Assembly: GCF_012844225.1 (NCBI RefSeq)
Contig: NZ_JABAGQ010000003.1
Span: 248,001 to 312,000, forward strand
Origin: Rhodococcus sp. 105337
Lineage (GTDB): Bacteria > Actinomycetota > Actinomycetes > Mycobacteriales > Mycobacteriaceae
DNA length: 64,000 nt
Direction of reading: 5' to 3'
Position 1 is the first letter of the stretch; every line of letters starts with the position of its first letter. Under the pieces are notes generated by a model. That model was not told where the DNA came from. It saw only the letters and a program-made list of their open reading frames with translations, and searched no databases. Made by a program: the position numbers and the translations under genes. Positions 10,513-19,040 of this stretch are shown in pieces.

Positions 10513-11112
10513 TCAGTTCCCTTCGGCTGCAGTGCCGCTGGAAGCGGTCAACTGTGCCACGATCGTCTGCGGATCACAGGTGGCGCCGCGGTTGTAGGGC
10601 AGCTTCGACAGCATCATGCCCATCGCGCACGTATTCGACAGTGCCGCAAAGCTCAGACCGCCACCGATGCCGGCGGCGAGCCACTTGAGCTTGGGCACGG
10701 CGACACTGCCCAGGACCGAGCCCAGCACCAGCGAGCCCGCGAGCAGACGAACCTGGCGTTCGAGTTCCCAGCGTGCGGCACCGCGAACGACCGGCAGACC
10801 CTGTCCTTCCCAACTCGTCATCCCGCCCTCGAGGATGTGCACGTTGAGCAGCCCCGCCTCGCGCAGGGTCTCCTCGGCGTGCGTCGCACGCTGCCCGGAC
10901 CGGCACACCAGGACGATGCTCTCGTCGAGGTGGGCGAGGAACTCGTCGCGGTGCTCGCGCAGCAGGTCGAGGGGCACGTTGTAGGCGCCCGCGATGTGCA
11001 GGGACTCGAACTCGCCGGGGGTGCGGACGTCGACGACACGCACGTTCGCATCGGCGCCGATCAGTTCGTGGAGCGCACTCGGGTCGAGGGTGGCGGGACC
11101 GGACGTGGTCAT
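10513..11112 (-). CDS. Rhodanese-domain sulfurtransferase with C-terminal membrane domain
   Basis: This is a 199-residue protein. The N-terminal ~105 residues are a single rhodanese domain with the active-site loop CRSGQRATH (Cys near residue 70) that carries persulfide. The C-terminal part has hydrophobic segments (SLVLGSVLGSVAV, LAAGIGGGLSFAAL) like YgaP/DUF2892 proteins, so the domain is tethered to the inner face of the membrane, and it ends with TCAMGMMLSKLPYN plus another Cys. ATG at 11112. It is first in an operon with the TauE permease, behind two CsoR/CstR palindromes (11161-11174 and 11196-11211). Its probable role is trafficking sulfane sulfur during sulfide or persulfide stress. 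Confidence 0.92.
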   Translation of the reverse strand: MTTSGPATLDPSALHELIGADANVRVVDVRTPGEFESLHIAGAYNVPLDLLREHRDEFLAHLDESIVLVCRSGQRATHAEETLREAGLLNVHILEGGMTSWEGQGLPVVRGAARWELERQVRLLAGSLVLGSVLGSVAVPKLKWLAAGIGGGLSFAALSNTCAMGMMLSKLPYNRGATCDPQTIVAQLTASSGTAAEGN

Positions 11113-11160
11113 AAGGAGGGCCTTTCGATTCTGGGTTGTGTGCGCACTAGGCGACGCAAT

Positions 11161-11174
11161 TACCCCATGGGGTA
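11161..11174 (-). promoter_or_regulatory. CsoR/CstR-type operator 1 before the rhodanese-tauE operon
   Basis: The perfect 14-bp palindrome TACCCCATGGGGTA lies 49 bp upstream of the rhodanese ATG. Together with the copy at 11196-11211 it would allow two repressor tetramers at this promoter. Confidence 0.72.
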
Positions 11175-11195
11175 TTCTGGGAACTCATCGTACAC

Positions 11196-11211
11196 ATACC
11201 CCTAGGGGTAT
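11196..11211 (-). promoter_or_regulatory. CsoR/CstR-type operator 2 before the rhodanese-tauE operon
   Basis: The perfect 16-bp palindrome ATACCCCTAGGGGTAT is 35 bp (centre to centre) from operator 1. It lies in the divergent control region between the rhodanese operon and the cstB-like gene. Confidence 0.75.
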
Positions 11212-11295
11212 CTAAAACTATGATCTGCTGCGGGAGCTTCCCTAGCACTCCGGGGTTCCCCATGCGGAGCCGGAGACGAAACTCTGTGCAGCACG

Positions 11296-11311
11296 ATACC
11301 CCGGGGGGTAC
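11296..11311 (+). promoter_or_regulatory. CsoR/CstR-type operator 1 before the cstB-like gene
   Basis: The sequence ATACCCCGGGGGGTAC is a near-palindrome of the same family, 66 bp before the cstB-like ATG and 21 bp (start to start) from the next copy, so the two sites would lie on the same face of the helix. Confidence 0.7.
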
Positions 11312-11316
11312 TTGAC

Positions 11317-11332
11317 ATACCCTAGGGGGTAT
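11317..11332 (+). promoter_or_regulatory. CsoR/CstR-type operator 2 before the cstB-like gene
   Basis: The sequence ATACCCTAGGGGGTAT abuts a consensus -35 hexamer TTGACA at 11312-11317, sharing one base with it. A repressor here would block the promoter. A convincing -10 could not be fixed by eye. Confidence 0.72.
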
Positions 11333-11376
11333 ATGCCACGCTGTCCACAGACCCGGAATCAGCAACGGAGGAACCC

Positions 11377-12753
11377 ATGATTCTCGAGCAGTACTACATC
11401 GAGTGCCTGTCCCACGCGTCGTACCTGATCGGCGACGAGAGCACCGGCCGGGCGATCGTGGTCGATCCGCGCCGCGATATCGGCGACTATCTCGACGACG
11501 CCGCGAAGCACAACCTCACCATCGAAGGCGTCATCAACACCCACTTCCACGCGGACTTCGTCTCCGGACACCTCGAACTGGTGGACGCGACCGGCGCATG
11601 GATCGGTTTCGGCGAAGCGGCCGAGACCGACTACCCCATTCGCCGCCTACGGGACGGGGAGCAACTTTCCCTCGGCGAAGTCCACCTGGAGATCCTCTCC
11701 ACCCCGGGGCACACCTGGGAATCGATCTCGGTGGTCGTACGTGAGCGTCCCGACGCCGCACCGTCCGCAGTACTCACCGGCGACTCGCTCTTCATCGGCG
11801 ACGTCGGCCGGCCGGACCTGGTCAACCTCGGCGACGGGTCCACGAGCGACCTGGCCCGGGCGATGTTCCGTACGGTGCACGAGAAACTGCTGACACTGCC
11901 CGACGAGGTCACGGTCATGCCCGCCCACGGTGCCGGTTCGTCCTGTGGAAAGAATCTCTCCACCGAGCTGACCTCCACGATCGGAGAGCAGCGAGTGAGC
12001 AACCCCTCGGTGCAGCCGATGAGCGAAGACGACTTCGTCGCGCTGATCACCGAGGGCCAGCCGGCCGCACCGTCGTACTTCTCGGCCGATGCCGCCATGA
12101 ACAAGCGGATCCACCCGCTGCTCGCCCAGGACCACACCATCCCGATGCTGACTCCGGCTCAGGTCCGGACCGAGCTCACCGCGGGCACCCGTGTTCTCGA
12201 CGCACGCAGCGTCGACGATTTCGCCGCCGGGCACCTGCGCGGATCGGTCAACGTCGGTTTCGACGGACGCTTCGCCGAGACCGGTGGCATGGTCGCCGAG
12301 GTCGGCGAGAGGATCGTGCTCATCACCTACCCCGGCGAGGAACAGGAGGCGGCGGTACGCCTCGCCCGGATCGGATCGGACAACGCGATCGGCTATCTCG
12401 CCGTCGCCGACGGCATGTTCCCGGCCGAGCTGACCGAACTGGTTCGGACCGCACCCCGCACCTCCGTCGAGGAACTCGACACCCTGCTCGCCGCCGGCAC
12501 CGTCACCCTCGTCGACATCCGCAACCCCGGTGAGCGCGAACTCGGCACGATCCCCGGTGCGGTGCCGATCCCGTTGGCACAGTTGCGCACTCGGCTCGGG
12601 CAGGTACCGACGGGTAAGCCCATCGTGGTGCACTGCGCCGGTGGATGGCGCTCGAGCGTGGCGGCGTCGTTGCTCCGCGCCCACGGCTTCGACAACGTCT
12701 CGGATCTCACCGGCGGCTACAACGCGTGGGCCGAGAGCCACGTCGCGGCCTGA
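11377..12753 (+). CDS. cstB: CstB-like persulfide dioxygenase-pseudorhodanese-rhodanese fusion
   Basis: The 458-residue protein has three parts. Residues 1-~245 are an MBL-fold persulfide dioxygenase (ETHE1-like) with HFHADFVSGH (His56, His58, Asp60, His65), STPGHTWES, GDSLFIGDVGRPDL and PAHGAGSSCG metal and active-site segments. Residues ~265-355 are a rhodanese fold in which the catalytic-loop Cys is absent (LITYPGEEQ), so it is a pseudo-domain. Residues ~365-458 form an active rhodanese with CAGGWRSS (Cys near 420). This order is that of CstB, which oxidises low-molecular-weight persulfide and makes thiosulfate. ATG at 11377 follows GGAGGA by 6 nt. Two CstR-type operators precede it, and a small Cys-rich gene follows 47 bp downstream, probably in the same transcript. 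Confidence 0.93.
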   Translation: MILEQYYIECLSHASYLIGDESTGRAIVVDPRRDIGDYLDDAAKHNLTIEGVINTHFHADFVSGHLELVDATGAWIGFGEAAETDYPIRRLRDGEQLSLGEVHLEILSTPGHTWESISVVVRERPDAAPSAVLTGDSLFIGDVGRPDLVNLGDGSTSDLARAMFRTVHEKLLTLPDEVTVMPAHGAGSSCGKNLSTELTSTIGEQRVSNPSVQPMSEDDFVALITEGQPAAPSYFSADAAMNKRIHPLLAQDHTIPMLTPAQVRTELTAGTRVLDARSVDDFAAGHLRGSVNVGFDGRFAETGGMVAEVGERIVLITYPGEEQEAAVRLARIGSDNAIGYLAVADGMFPAELTELVRTAPRTSVEELDTLLAAGTVTLVDIRNPGERELGTIPGAVPIPLAQLRTRLGQVPTGKPIVVHCAGGWRSSVAASLLRAHGFDNVSDLTGGYNAWAESHVAA

Positions 12754-12800
12754 TCGGTCCGGCCGGAGCCGGACCGACAACAACGAAGAAGGAGAACCCC

Positions 12801-12974
12801 ATGTGTTACCCCGTCACCTGCCCGAACTGCCGGAAGACCGGATGGGGCGGCTGCGGACAGCATGTCGACGCCGTCATGCGATCCGTACCCGCCGGCGACC
12901 GCTGCACCTGCGGTCAGGACACCGCTCCGGCGCCGAGCCCGGCTCGGACGCTGCGGTCCCTGTTCCGCCGCTGA
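12801..12974 (+). CDS. Small Cys-rich protein (57 aa) downstream of the cstB-like gene
   Basis: A short gene with a strong ribosome site (AAGGAG, 6 nt before ATG). The protein has six cysteines: Cys2, CPNC at 7-10, GGCGQH (Cys18) and RCTC at about 35-37, followed by an Ala/Pro-rich linker and a basic end (RTLRSLFRR). The Cys spacing suggests a zinc ribbon-like knuckle or a sulfur-carrying thiol site. It lies 47 bp after the cstB-like gene on the same strand, behind the same CstR operators, so a role in sulfane-sulfur handling is inferred. I do not recognise a named family. Confidence 0.8.
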   Translation: MCYPVTCPNCRKTGWGGCGQHVDAVMRSVPAGDRCTCGQDTAPAPSPARTLRSLFRR

Positions 12975-12993
12975 CCGGGCAACAGTCGCACGA

Positions 12994-13018
12994 ACCCGCC
13001 GGTTACGACCCGGCGGGT
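12994..13018. terminator. Hairpin between convergent cstB unit and ptrB
   Basis: A 9-bp perfect stem (ACCCGCCGG paired with CCGGCGGGT) with a 7-nt loop lies 20 bp after the small Cys-rich gene and overlaps the ptrB stop codon at 13003-13005. It probably serves as a terminator for both directions. Confidence 0.55.
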
Positions 13019-15165
13019 CGCGGCGCGGTCTCCGCGCGGTAGGCACCCGACGTCTCGAGCACCCACGCGAACTCGAAAGCCACCTCGCGCCACTTCTCGT
13101 AGCGACCGGAGACACCACCGTGCCCCGCGCTCATTTCGGTTTTGAGCAGCAACTGCGAGTCGCCGGTCTTGGTGGCTCGCAACTTCGCGACCCACTTGGC
13201 GGGTTCGACGTACAGCACGCGGGTGTCGTTGATGCTGGTGATCGCGAGGATCGCCGGATAGTCGTGGGCTCCGACGTTCTCGTACGGGCTGTAGGAGCGC
13301 ATGTACTCGTACACCTCGGGATCGTCGAGCGGGTTGCCCCACTCGTCCCACTCGATCACCGTCAACGGCAGCGACGGATCGAGGATGGAGGTCAGCGGGT
13401 CGACGAACGGCACGTTCGCGAGGATGCCCGCGAACAGTTCGGGAGCGATGTTGGCAACCGCACCCATCAACAGTCCACCCGCACTGCCGCCGTCCGCCAC
13501 GAGCCGGTCCGGGCCGGTCACACCTTCGTCGACGAGATGCCGCGCGCACGCGACGAAGTCGGTGAAGGTGTTCTTCTTCGTGAGGGTCTTGCCGTTTTCG
13601 TACCAGTGCCGACCCATCTCGCCGCCACCGCGCACGTGCGCGACCACGAACACCATGCCGCGGTCGAGCAACGACAGTCGGGCTACCGAGAATCCCGGAT
13701 CGATACTGGCTTCGTAGGATCCGTAGCCGTACAGCAGGGTCGGAGCAGGCCCGTCCGCCAGGTCTTTGCGCTGCACGATCGACAGCGGAATCCGGGTGCC
13801 GTCTTCGGCGGTGGCCCATTCGCGACGCTGTTCGTAGCGTGCCGGGTCGAAATCGCCGAGCACCGGCTGCGATTTGCGCAGCAGCAGTTCGCCGGTGGCC
13901 ACGACGTACTCGTAGACACGGGTCGGGGTGATGAACGAGGTGAAGCCGAGGCGCAGGACGGGCTGCTTCCACTCGGGATTGCCACCCGGACCGACTGCGA
14001 ACAATTCCTCGTCGAACTCGAGTTCGGTGAGTTCGCCGTATCCGTCGTCGGTGAGGGGCCACACCGCGATCCGGGTGAGCGCCTCGCGCCGGTAGCCGAG
14101 CACCAGGTGACCCTCGAACGCCTCGACGTCTTCGAGGCGCACGTCGTGGCGGTGCCCGATGAGGGTGCGCAGCGACGACGGGTCGTCGACCGGCGCTTCG
14201 GCGAGGACGAAGTTCTCGGCCTTCTCCCCCGTGTCCGGGTCGACATCGTTGTGCATGATCAACAGCCGGTCCCGGCCGCCGATCACCGCATGCTCGGCGC
14301 CGTACTCGACACCCTCACGACGCGGGAGGAGAACTCTGAATTCACCTGTGGGATCATCGGATTCGAGAATCCACCCCTCGGTGGTGATCTTGGACCCGAC
14401 CCAAATCATGAGATACTTCTCGCTGCGGGTCGAGCCGATCGACACCCAGTACCGCTCGTCGGGCTCGTGGAAGACCTTCACGTCCTCGTCGCGCGGGGTG
14501 CCGAGTTTGTGCCGCCACACGGTGTCGGGGCGCCACGACTCGTCCACCGTCTGATAGAAGACGTGGCTGTGATCGAGGGCCCAGGTGGCTCCCGGTGCGG
14601 TGCCGGTGATTTCGTCGGGGAGCAGTTCACCGGTCTCGAGATTCTTGAAGCGCAGCGTGTACCGCTCGTCACCGACGACATCGGTCGAGTACGCCAGCAG
14701 CGTGCCGTCCTGGCTGATCGAGAACGCGCCGATGGAGAAGAACTCGTGCCCTTCGGCTTCCACGTTTCCGTCGAGCAGCACCTGTTCGCCCGGCAGGTCG
14801 ACGCCGGGAGTGACCTCGGGCGGCGTCCAGTCGTCCGCGTCCGTGATCGGGGCCCGGCACTGGATGCCGTACTGCTTGCCCTCGACGGTCCGTGCGTAGT
14901 ACCACCAGTTGCCCATACGAGCGGGAACCGACATGTCGGTTTCCTGCGTACGGGACTTGATCTCCTCGAAGATCGACTCACGCAACGGCGCCAGGTGCGC
15001 GGTCTGCGCGTCGGTCCACGCGTTCTCGGCCTCGAGGTACGCGACGACCTCGGGTGATTCCTTGTCGCGCAACCATTCGTAGTCGTCGACGAACGTGTGG
15101 CCGTGATGGACACGCTCGTGCGGAACCTTCTGGGCGACCGGCGGGGTCGAATTCGAGGAGGTCAT
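13003..15165 (-). CDS. ptrB: Oligopeptidase B (prolyl oligopeptidase family, S9A)
   Basis: This 720-residue cytosolic serine peptidase cleaves short peptides after basic residues. Residues ~1-430 form the beta-propeller gate (opening HGHTFVDDYEWLRDKESPEV), and the alpha/beta-hydrolase domain follows. Catalytic elements are GGSAGGLLMG (Ser near residue 560), the Asp near residue 645 in ITSINDTRVLY, and the His near 680 in GHGGVSGR. Length is normal for PtrB. ATG at 15165 lies 6 nt after the stop of purC on the same strand, so the two are co-transcribed. Function is by strong family resemblance. Confidence 0.95.
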   Translation of the reverse strand: MTSSNSTPPVAQKVPHERVHHGHTFVDDYEWLRDKESPEVVAYLEAENAWTDAQTAHLAPLRESIFEEIKSRTQETDMSVPARMGNWWYYARTVEGKQYGIQCRAPITDADDWTPPEVTPGVDLPGEQVLLDGNVEAEGHEFFSIGAFSISQDGTLLAYSTDVVGDERYTLRFKNLETGELLPDEITGTAPGATWALDHSHVFYQTVDESWRPDTVWRHKLGTPRDEDVKVFHEPDERYWVSIGSTRSEKYLMIWVGSKITTEGWILESDDPTGEFRVLLPRREGVEYGAEHAVIGGRDRLLIMHNDVDPDTGEKAENFVLAEAPVDDPSSLRTLIGHRHDVRLEDVEAFEGHLVLGYRREALTRIAVWPLTDDGYGELTELEFDEELFAVGPGGNPEWKQPVLRLGFTSFITPTRVYEYVVATGELLLRKSQPVLGDFDPARYEQRREWATAEDGTRIPLSIVQRKDLADGPAPTLLYGYGSYEASIDPGFSVARLSLLDRGMVFVVAHVRGGGEMGRHWYENGKTLTKKNTFTDFVACARHLVDEGVTGPDRLVADGGSAGGLLMGAVANIAPELFAGILANVPFVDPLTSILDPSLPLTVIEWDEWGNPLDDPEVYEYMRSYSPYENVGAHDYPAILAITSINDTRVLYVEPAKWVAKLRATKTGDSQLLLKTEMSAGHGGVSGRYEKWREVAFEFAWVLETSGAYRAETAPRPAGS

Positions 15166-15171
15166 CTGCGT

Positions 15172-16056
15172 TCAGCCGATCCAATCGTCGAAGGAGAGCC
15201 CGGAAATACGCTCGTAGGCTTCGATATACCGCGCACGCGTCTTGTCGACGATGTACTGCGGGAGCGCCGGCGGCGGAGTGTCGGACGCGCGGTCCCAGCC
15301 GGATTCCTCGCTGGTGAGCCAGTTACGGACGATCTGCTTGTCGAAGCTCGGCTGCACCTTGCCCTCCTCGTACTCGGCGGCATCCCAGTACCGCGACGAG
15401 TCGGGAGTGAGCACCTCGTCGGCAAGGACGAGATTGCCGGCCTTGTCCAGACCGAACTCGAGCTTCGTGTCGGCGAGCAGGATGCCGCGCTCGGAGGTGT
15501 ACATCGCGGCGCGGCCGTAGATATCGAGGGTGTCCTGACGCAATTTCATCGCAAGATTCACGCCGAGTTTCTCGACCACCTGGTCGAAGGTGATGTTCTC
15601 GTCGTGATCACCGAGCGCGGCCTTCGTGGCCGGAGTGAAGATCGGTTCGGGCAGGATGCTCGCCTCCACGAGACCCTCGGGAAGCGCGACGCCGCACACC
15701 GCGCCGGTGGCGCGGTAGTCGAGCAGGCCGGACCCGGTGAGGAAACCGCGCGCGACGCACTCGACGGGCACCATCTCGAGCCGCTTCACCACGAGCGCGC
15801 GGCCGAGCACCTCTTCGGGGATGCGCTCGTCGTCGGGTTCGCCGGCGAGGTGGTTGTTCGCATCGAGCAGATCGAAGAAGAACACGCTCATCGCGGTGAG
15901 GACCCGGCCCTTGTCGGGGATGGGCGTGTCGAGCACGTGGTCGTAGGCCGAGATCCGGTCGCTGGCGACGAGAAGCAGGTGCTCGTCGTCGACGACATGC
16001 AGATCACGGACCTTGCCGCCGGCGAGGTGGGGATAGGACTCGAGTGAAGGACGCAC
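15172..16056 (-). CDS. purC: Phosphoribosylaminoimidazole-succinocarboxamide (SAICAR) synthase PurC
   Basis: This 294-residue purine-biosynthesis enzyme ligates aspartate to CAIR with ATP. Family blocks are [27 protein letters not shown] at the N terminus, [14 protein letters not shown] in the middle, and [11 protein letters not shown] with PDSSRYWDA further on. GTG at 16056 is the likely start. The adenylosuccinate lyase gene purB, next in function, lies 42 kb away in this window. purC is first in a unit with ptrB. Confidence 0.97.
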   Translation of the reverse strand: MRPSLESYPHLAGGKVRDLHVVDDEHLLLVASDRISAYDHVLDTPIPDKGRVLTAMSVFFFDLLDANNHLAGEPDDERIPEEVLGRALVVKRLEMVPVECVARGFLTGSGLLDYRATGAVCGVALPEGLVEASILPEPIFTPATKAALGDHDENITFDQVVEKLGVNLAMKLRQDTLDIYGRAAMYTSERGILLADTKLEFGLDKAGNLVLADEVLTPDSSRYWDAAEYEEGKVQPSFDKQIVRNWLTSEESGWDRASDTPPPALPQYIVDKTRARYIEAYERISGLSFDDWIG

Positions 16057-16160
16057 GCTGACACCCTAGTGCGCGATGCGGACGGGGACCGAACGCCGTG
16101 GCGGATATCCCATCGACGACAATGGTCCGGAACCGGTGTTCGAGCCAGGACAGGGGCGTC

Positions 16161-17600
16161 ATGACTGCATCGTCACGGGTGGATGTCGGATTCCGCTCCG
16201 AGCGCGGGCCGATCCTCATCGCCTTGATGCTCGCGACCTCCCTGGTTGCGCTCGAGAGCACGATCCTCGCGACGGCGGTGCCCACGATCGTCGCCGACCT
16301 CGGCGGATTCACCCAGTTCCCCTGGCTGTTCTCCAGCTACCTGCTCACGCAGGCGGTGCTGGTCCCGGTGTACGGCAAGTTGTCGGACACCTTCGGCCGC
16401 ACGCCGGTGCTGCTGTTCGGCATCGGGGTCTTCGCGCTGGGATCGGTGTTGTGTGCGCTGGCGTGGAGCATGCCCGCCCTCATCGCGTTCCGCGCCGTCC
16501 AGGGCCTCGGTGCAGGTGCCGTGCTGCCCATGGCGCAGACCGTCGCCGGTGACATCTACACCGTGGCCGAGCGCGCGAAAGCACAGGGATATCTCGCCAG
16601 TGTGTGGGGGATGTCCGCGGTCGTGGGTCCGGCCCTGGGCGGGGTCTTCGCCGACTTCTGGTCGTGGCGGTGGATCTTCTGGATCAACGTGCCGCTGTGC
16701 GCGATCGCTGCATGGGTGATCGTCCGCAACTTCCACGAGGACCGTCCCTCCGGCAGCGCGCGACGCGTGGACTGGGCGGGCGCAGTGACACTCGCCGCGG
16801 GCGCGGCGCTCGTGATCCTCGGCCTGCTCGAGGGTGGCCAGTCGTGGGCGTGGTCCTCGGGCATGAGCATCGGCATCTTCGCCGGTGGGATCGCCCTGCT
16901 GGTGGTCTTCGGATGGATCGAGTCCCGCGCGGCCGAACCGATCCTGCCGATGTGGGTGCTTACCCGCCGGGTCCTGATCACCACGAGCGCCGTCTCGGCC
17001 CTCGTCGGCGCGGTCGTACTCGGGTTGACGTCGTACATCCCGTCGTTCGTGCAAGGTGCTCTCGGTACGTCCGCGCTGGTCGCCGGATTCGCCCTCGCCA
17101 CGATGACCATCGGCTGGCCCATAGCGGCGTCGCAGTCCGGCCGGTTGTATCTGCGGATCGGGTTCCGGCTGACCGGCCTGGTCGGTGCGGTGCCGCTGCT
17201 GGCCGGGGCGGTCCTGCTCACCCGGCTCGGAATCGGATCCTCGCCGTGGCACGTCGCAGGCTGTTGCGTGCTCATCGGTCTCGGAATGGGCCTGATCGCG
17301 AGCCCCGCACTCATCGCCGCACAATCGAGTGTCGAGTGGGCCGAACGGGGTGTGGTCACCGGTGCCAATGCCTTCGCCCGCGCACTGGGAAGCGCCGTGG
17401 GTGTCGCCGTGTTCGGTGCGCTCGCGAACACCGCGCTGTCCCGTTCCGATGCGCCCACCGGTCGATCCGTCCCGGACGCCGCGGAGCTTGCGGCGTCCGT
17501 CGCACCCGTCTTCACCGCGGTGCTCGTCTGCGCGGTCGTCCTCACCTTCTGTGTCGCACTCATTCCGAACCGCCGGCAATCGGAATCCGACTCTGCCTGA
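16161..17600 (+). CDS. MFS transporter, DHA2/EmrB-QacA drug-exporter type
   Basis: The protein has 479 residues with about 14 hydrophobic segments. Key blocks are LVALESTILATAVPTIVADLGG in the first helix, GKLSDTFGRTPVL in the loop between helices 2 and 3, and VVGPALGGVFADFWSWRWIFWINVP, the motif C and antiporter signature of the EmrB/QacA family. ATG at 16161 was chosen over upstream in-frame starts because the family-typical N terminus follows. The next gene, a siderophore-interacting protein, is 30 bp downstream on the same strand, so export of a siderophore or another small molecule is possible, but the substrate cannot be told. Confidence 0.9.
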   Translation: MTASSRVDVGFRSERGPILIALMLATSLVALESTILATAVPTIVADLGGFTQFPWLFSSYLLTQAVLVPVYGKLSDTFGRTPVLLFGIGVFALGSVLCALAWSMPALIAFRAVQGLGAGAVLPMAQTVAGDIYTVAERAKAQGYLASVWGMSAVVGPALGGVFADFWSWRWIFWINVPLCAIAAWVIVRNFHEDRPSGSARRVDWAGAVTLAAGAALVILGLLEGGQSWAWSSGMSIGIFAGGIALLVVFGWIESRAAEPILPMWVLTRRVLITTSAVSALVGAVVLGLTSYIPSFVQGALGTSALVAGFALATMTIGWPIAASQSGRLYLRIGFRLTGLVGAVPLLAGAVLLTRLGIGSSPWHVAGCCVLIGLGMGLIASPALIAAQSSVEWAERGVVTGANAFARALGSAVGVAVFGALANTALSRSDAPTGRSVPDAAELAASVAPVFTAVLVCAVVLTFCVALIPNRRQSESDSA

Positions 17601-17630
17601 ATGTGGTCAGGGTGCCCTAAGGTGTCCGCT

Positions 17631-18503
17631 ATGACCAACGAATACGGGATGCTCCCCGTCCTCATCGAAGTGGCGAGGGTCGAGGACATCACGCCTCACA
17701 TGCGCCGGATCACGTTCGCCGGCCCCGGCGTCGCCGAATATGCCTCCGTCCCGGGCCGGGTGCCGAACATCAAGTTGGTGTTTCCCCGCGCGAACGGTCG
17801 ACTCGAGGTGCCTGCCCGTAACGGATGGGGTCGGCTCGCATGGCCCGATCCGACCGTGAAACAGCAGGTTCGCACATACACGGTCCGCCGCCTCGACCCC
17901 GAGACCGCCGAGATGGACATCGATTTCGTCAAGCACGGCGACGAGGGCCTCGCGAGCGGCTGGGCCGAACATGCCCGCCCGGGGGACGTGATCGCTGCCG
18001 CGGGCGCGGGCGGAGTGACCGCCGGTGAGGCCGACTGGTATCTGATCGTCGGTGACGAGACGGCCCTGCCCGCCATCGGGCGGATGCTCGAGCACATGCG
18101 CGAGGACGCCACCGGTGTCGCCCTGATCGAGGTGGCCGACGAGCACGAGCAGCAGGACCTGCGCCATCCCGACGGAGTCGAAATCCGCTGGATCCACCGC
18201 CACGGCGCCCCCGCGGGCACCACCGATCAACTGTTCGACGCCGCGACCGCGGTCGAGATCCCCGGGGGTGACGTCACGAAGTTCGCGTGGGTGTCGGCGG
18301 AGTCGAAGACCGTGCTGGCGATGCGCAAGTGGCTGCGGAACGAGGCAGGGTTCGACCGAAAGGCCACGCTCGTCATCGGCTACTGGCGACGCGGGATGAC
18401 GGAGACCGGCTACGGCAAGACCGCCGACCACGACCGGGTCGAGGACGAACACGACGAGGTCCTCCCCCACGATCACGACCACGATCACCAGCACGCTCAC
18501 TGA
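17631..18503 (+). CDS. Siderophore-interacting protein (ViuB-type ferric-siderophore reductase) with His-rich tail
   Basis: This 290-residue FAD/NAD(P)H ferredoxin-reductase-fold protein removes iron from imported siderophores by reduction. Evidence: TPHMRRITFAGPG near the N terminus, the FAD motif RTYTVRRLD near residue 81, HARPGDVIAAAGAGG, and the NAD(P)H-domain segment LIVGDETALPAIGRML. The last ~25 residues are Asp/Glu/His-rich (HDHDHDHQHAH at the end), a likely metal-binding extension outside the catalytic fold. ATG at 17631. It lies 30 bp after the MFS gene and about 2.3 kb from the siderophore locus. No good IdeR box was found in front of it. Confidence 0.92.
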   Translation: MTNEYGMLPVLIEVARVEDITPHMRRITFAGPGVAEYASVPGRVPNIKLVFPRANGRLEVPARNGWGRLAWPDPTVKQQVRTYTVRRLDPETAEMDIDFVKHGDEGLASGWAEHARPGDVIAAAGAGGVTAGEADWYLIVGDETALPAIGRMLEHMREDATGVALIEVADEHEQQDLRHPDGVEIRWIHRHGAPAGTTDQLFDAATAVEIPGGDVTKFAWVSAESKTVLAMRKWLRNEAGFDRKATLVIGYWRRGMTETGYGKTADHDRVEDEHDEVLPHDHDHDHQHAH

Positions 18504-18617
18504 GGACCCACCCCGGTCGCGCGGATCGTTACAGACCGGATGTTTCGTTCTGCCGCGCGATCGGGCACCATCTCTGCGGTGAGGACCAGACGTGCAGGCA
18601 ACGAGACCGTCGACGAC

Positions 18618-18986
18618 ATGACATACGTCCCGCTGGGATCGTCCGAGCATGCGGCGAACCAGCTCCGGAATGCCAGGGCGATGCAGGACACGACCGACTA
18701 TCAGTCACTGCGTTCAGCGATGGACGCCGAGTACTACTGGCGGGGCGTGACCGAGACGTTCCGGATCGCGGACGAGTCGTTCACCGCGGTCTCCGGCGCG
18801 ACGCGCGACGTCACGGACATCTCGGCGCACGTCATGGCGCGTGCGGCCGACTGGGTGGGCACCATCGAATTGGCCGCGGAAGGCAGCCGCCTCTACGGTG
18901 CACTGGTGGCGTACACGCAAGGAGTCGGCGACGGCTACGCGGCGATCGAATTGTGGGCGCACGGCGTCCGGAACGCACACTTCTGA
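18618..18986 (+). CDS. Hypothetical protein, mainly helical (122 aa)
   Basis: Codon third positions are strongly GC, so the frame is probably coding. The protein reads MTYVPLGSSEHAANQLRNAR at the start and is rich in Ala and amphipathic helices, with no signal peptide, membrane helix, or Cys motif. The start is uncertain: ATG at 18618 gives the compact version, while an in-frame start at 18540 would add 26 basic residues. No family recognised. It sits between the siderophore-interacting protein and a convergent DUF5996 gene. Confidence 0.55.
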   Translation: MTYVPLGSSEHAANQLRNARAMQDTTDYQSLRSAMDAEYYWRGVTETFRIADESFTAVSGATRDVTDISAHVMARAADWVGTIELAAEGSRLYGALVAYTQGVGDGYAAIELWAHGVRNAHF

Positions 18987-19040
18987 CGAGCCCGCCCCCG
19001 GCGGTGGGCAGCGCCGACTGGCCGGCTTCCGAGCCGTCCG

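Noticed and set aside
17600-17630. Possible IdeR box before the siderophore-interacting protein gene
   Set aside because: The best alignment in CAGGGTGCCCTAAGG keeps only about 8 of 14 core positions, much weaker than the two boxes in the NRPS region.
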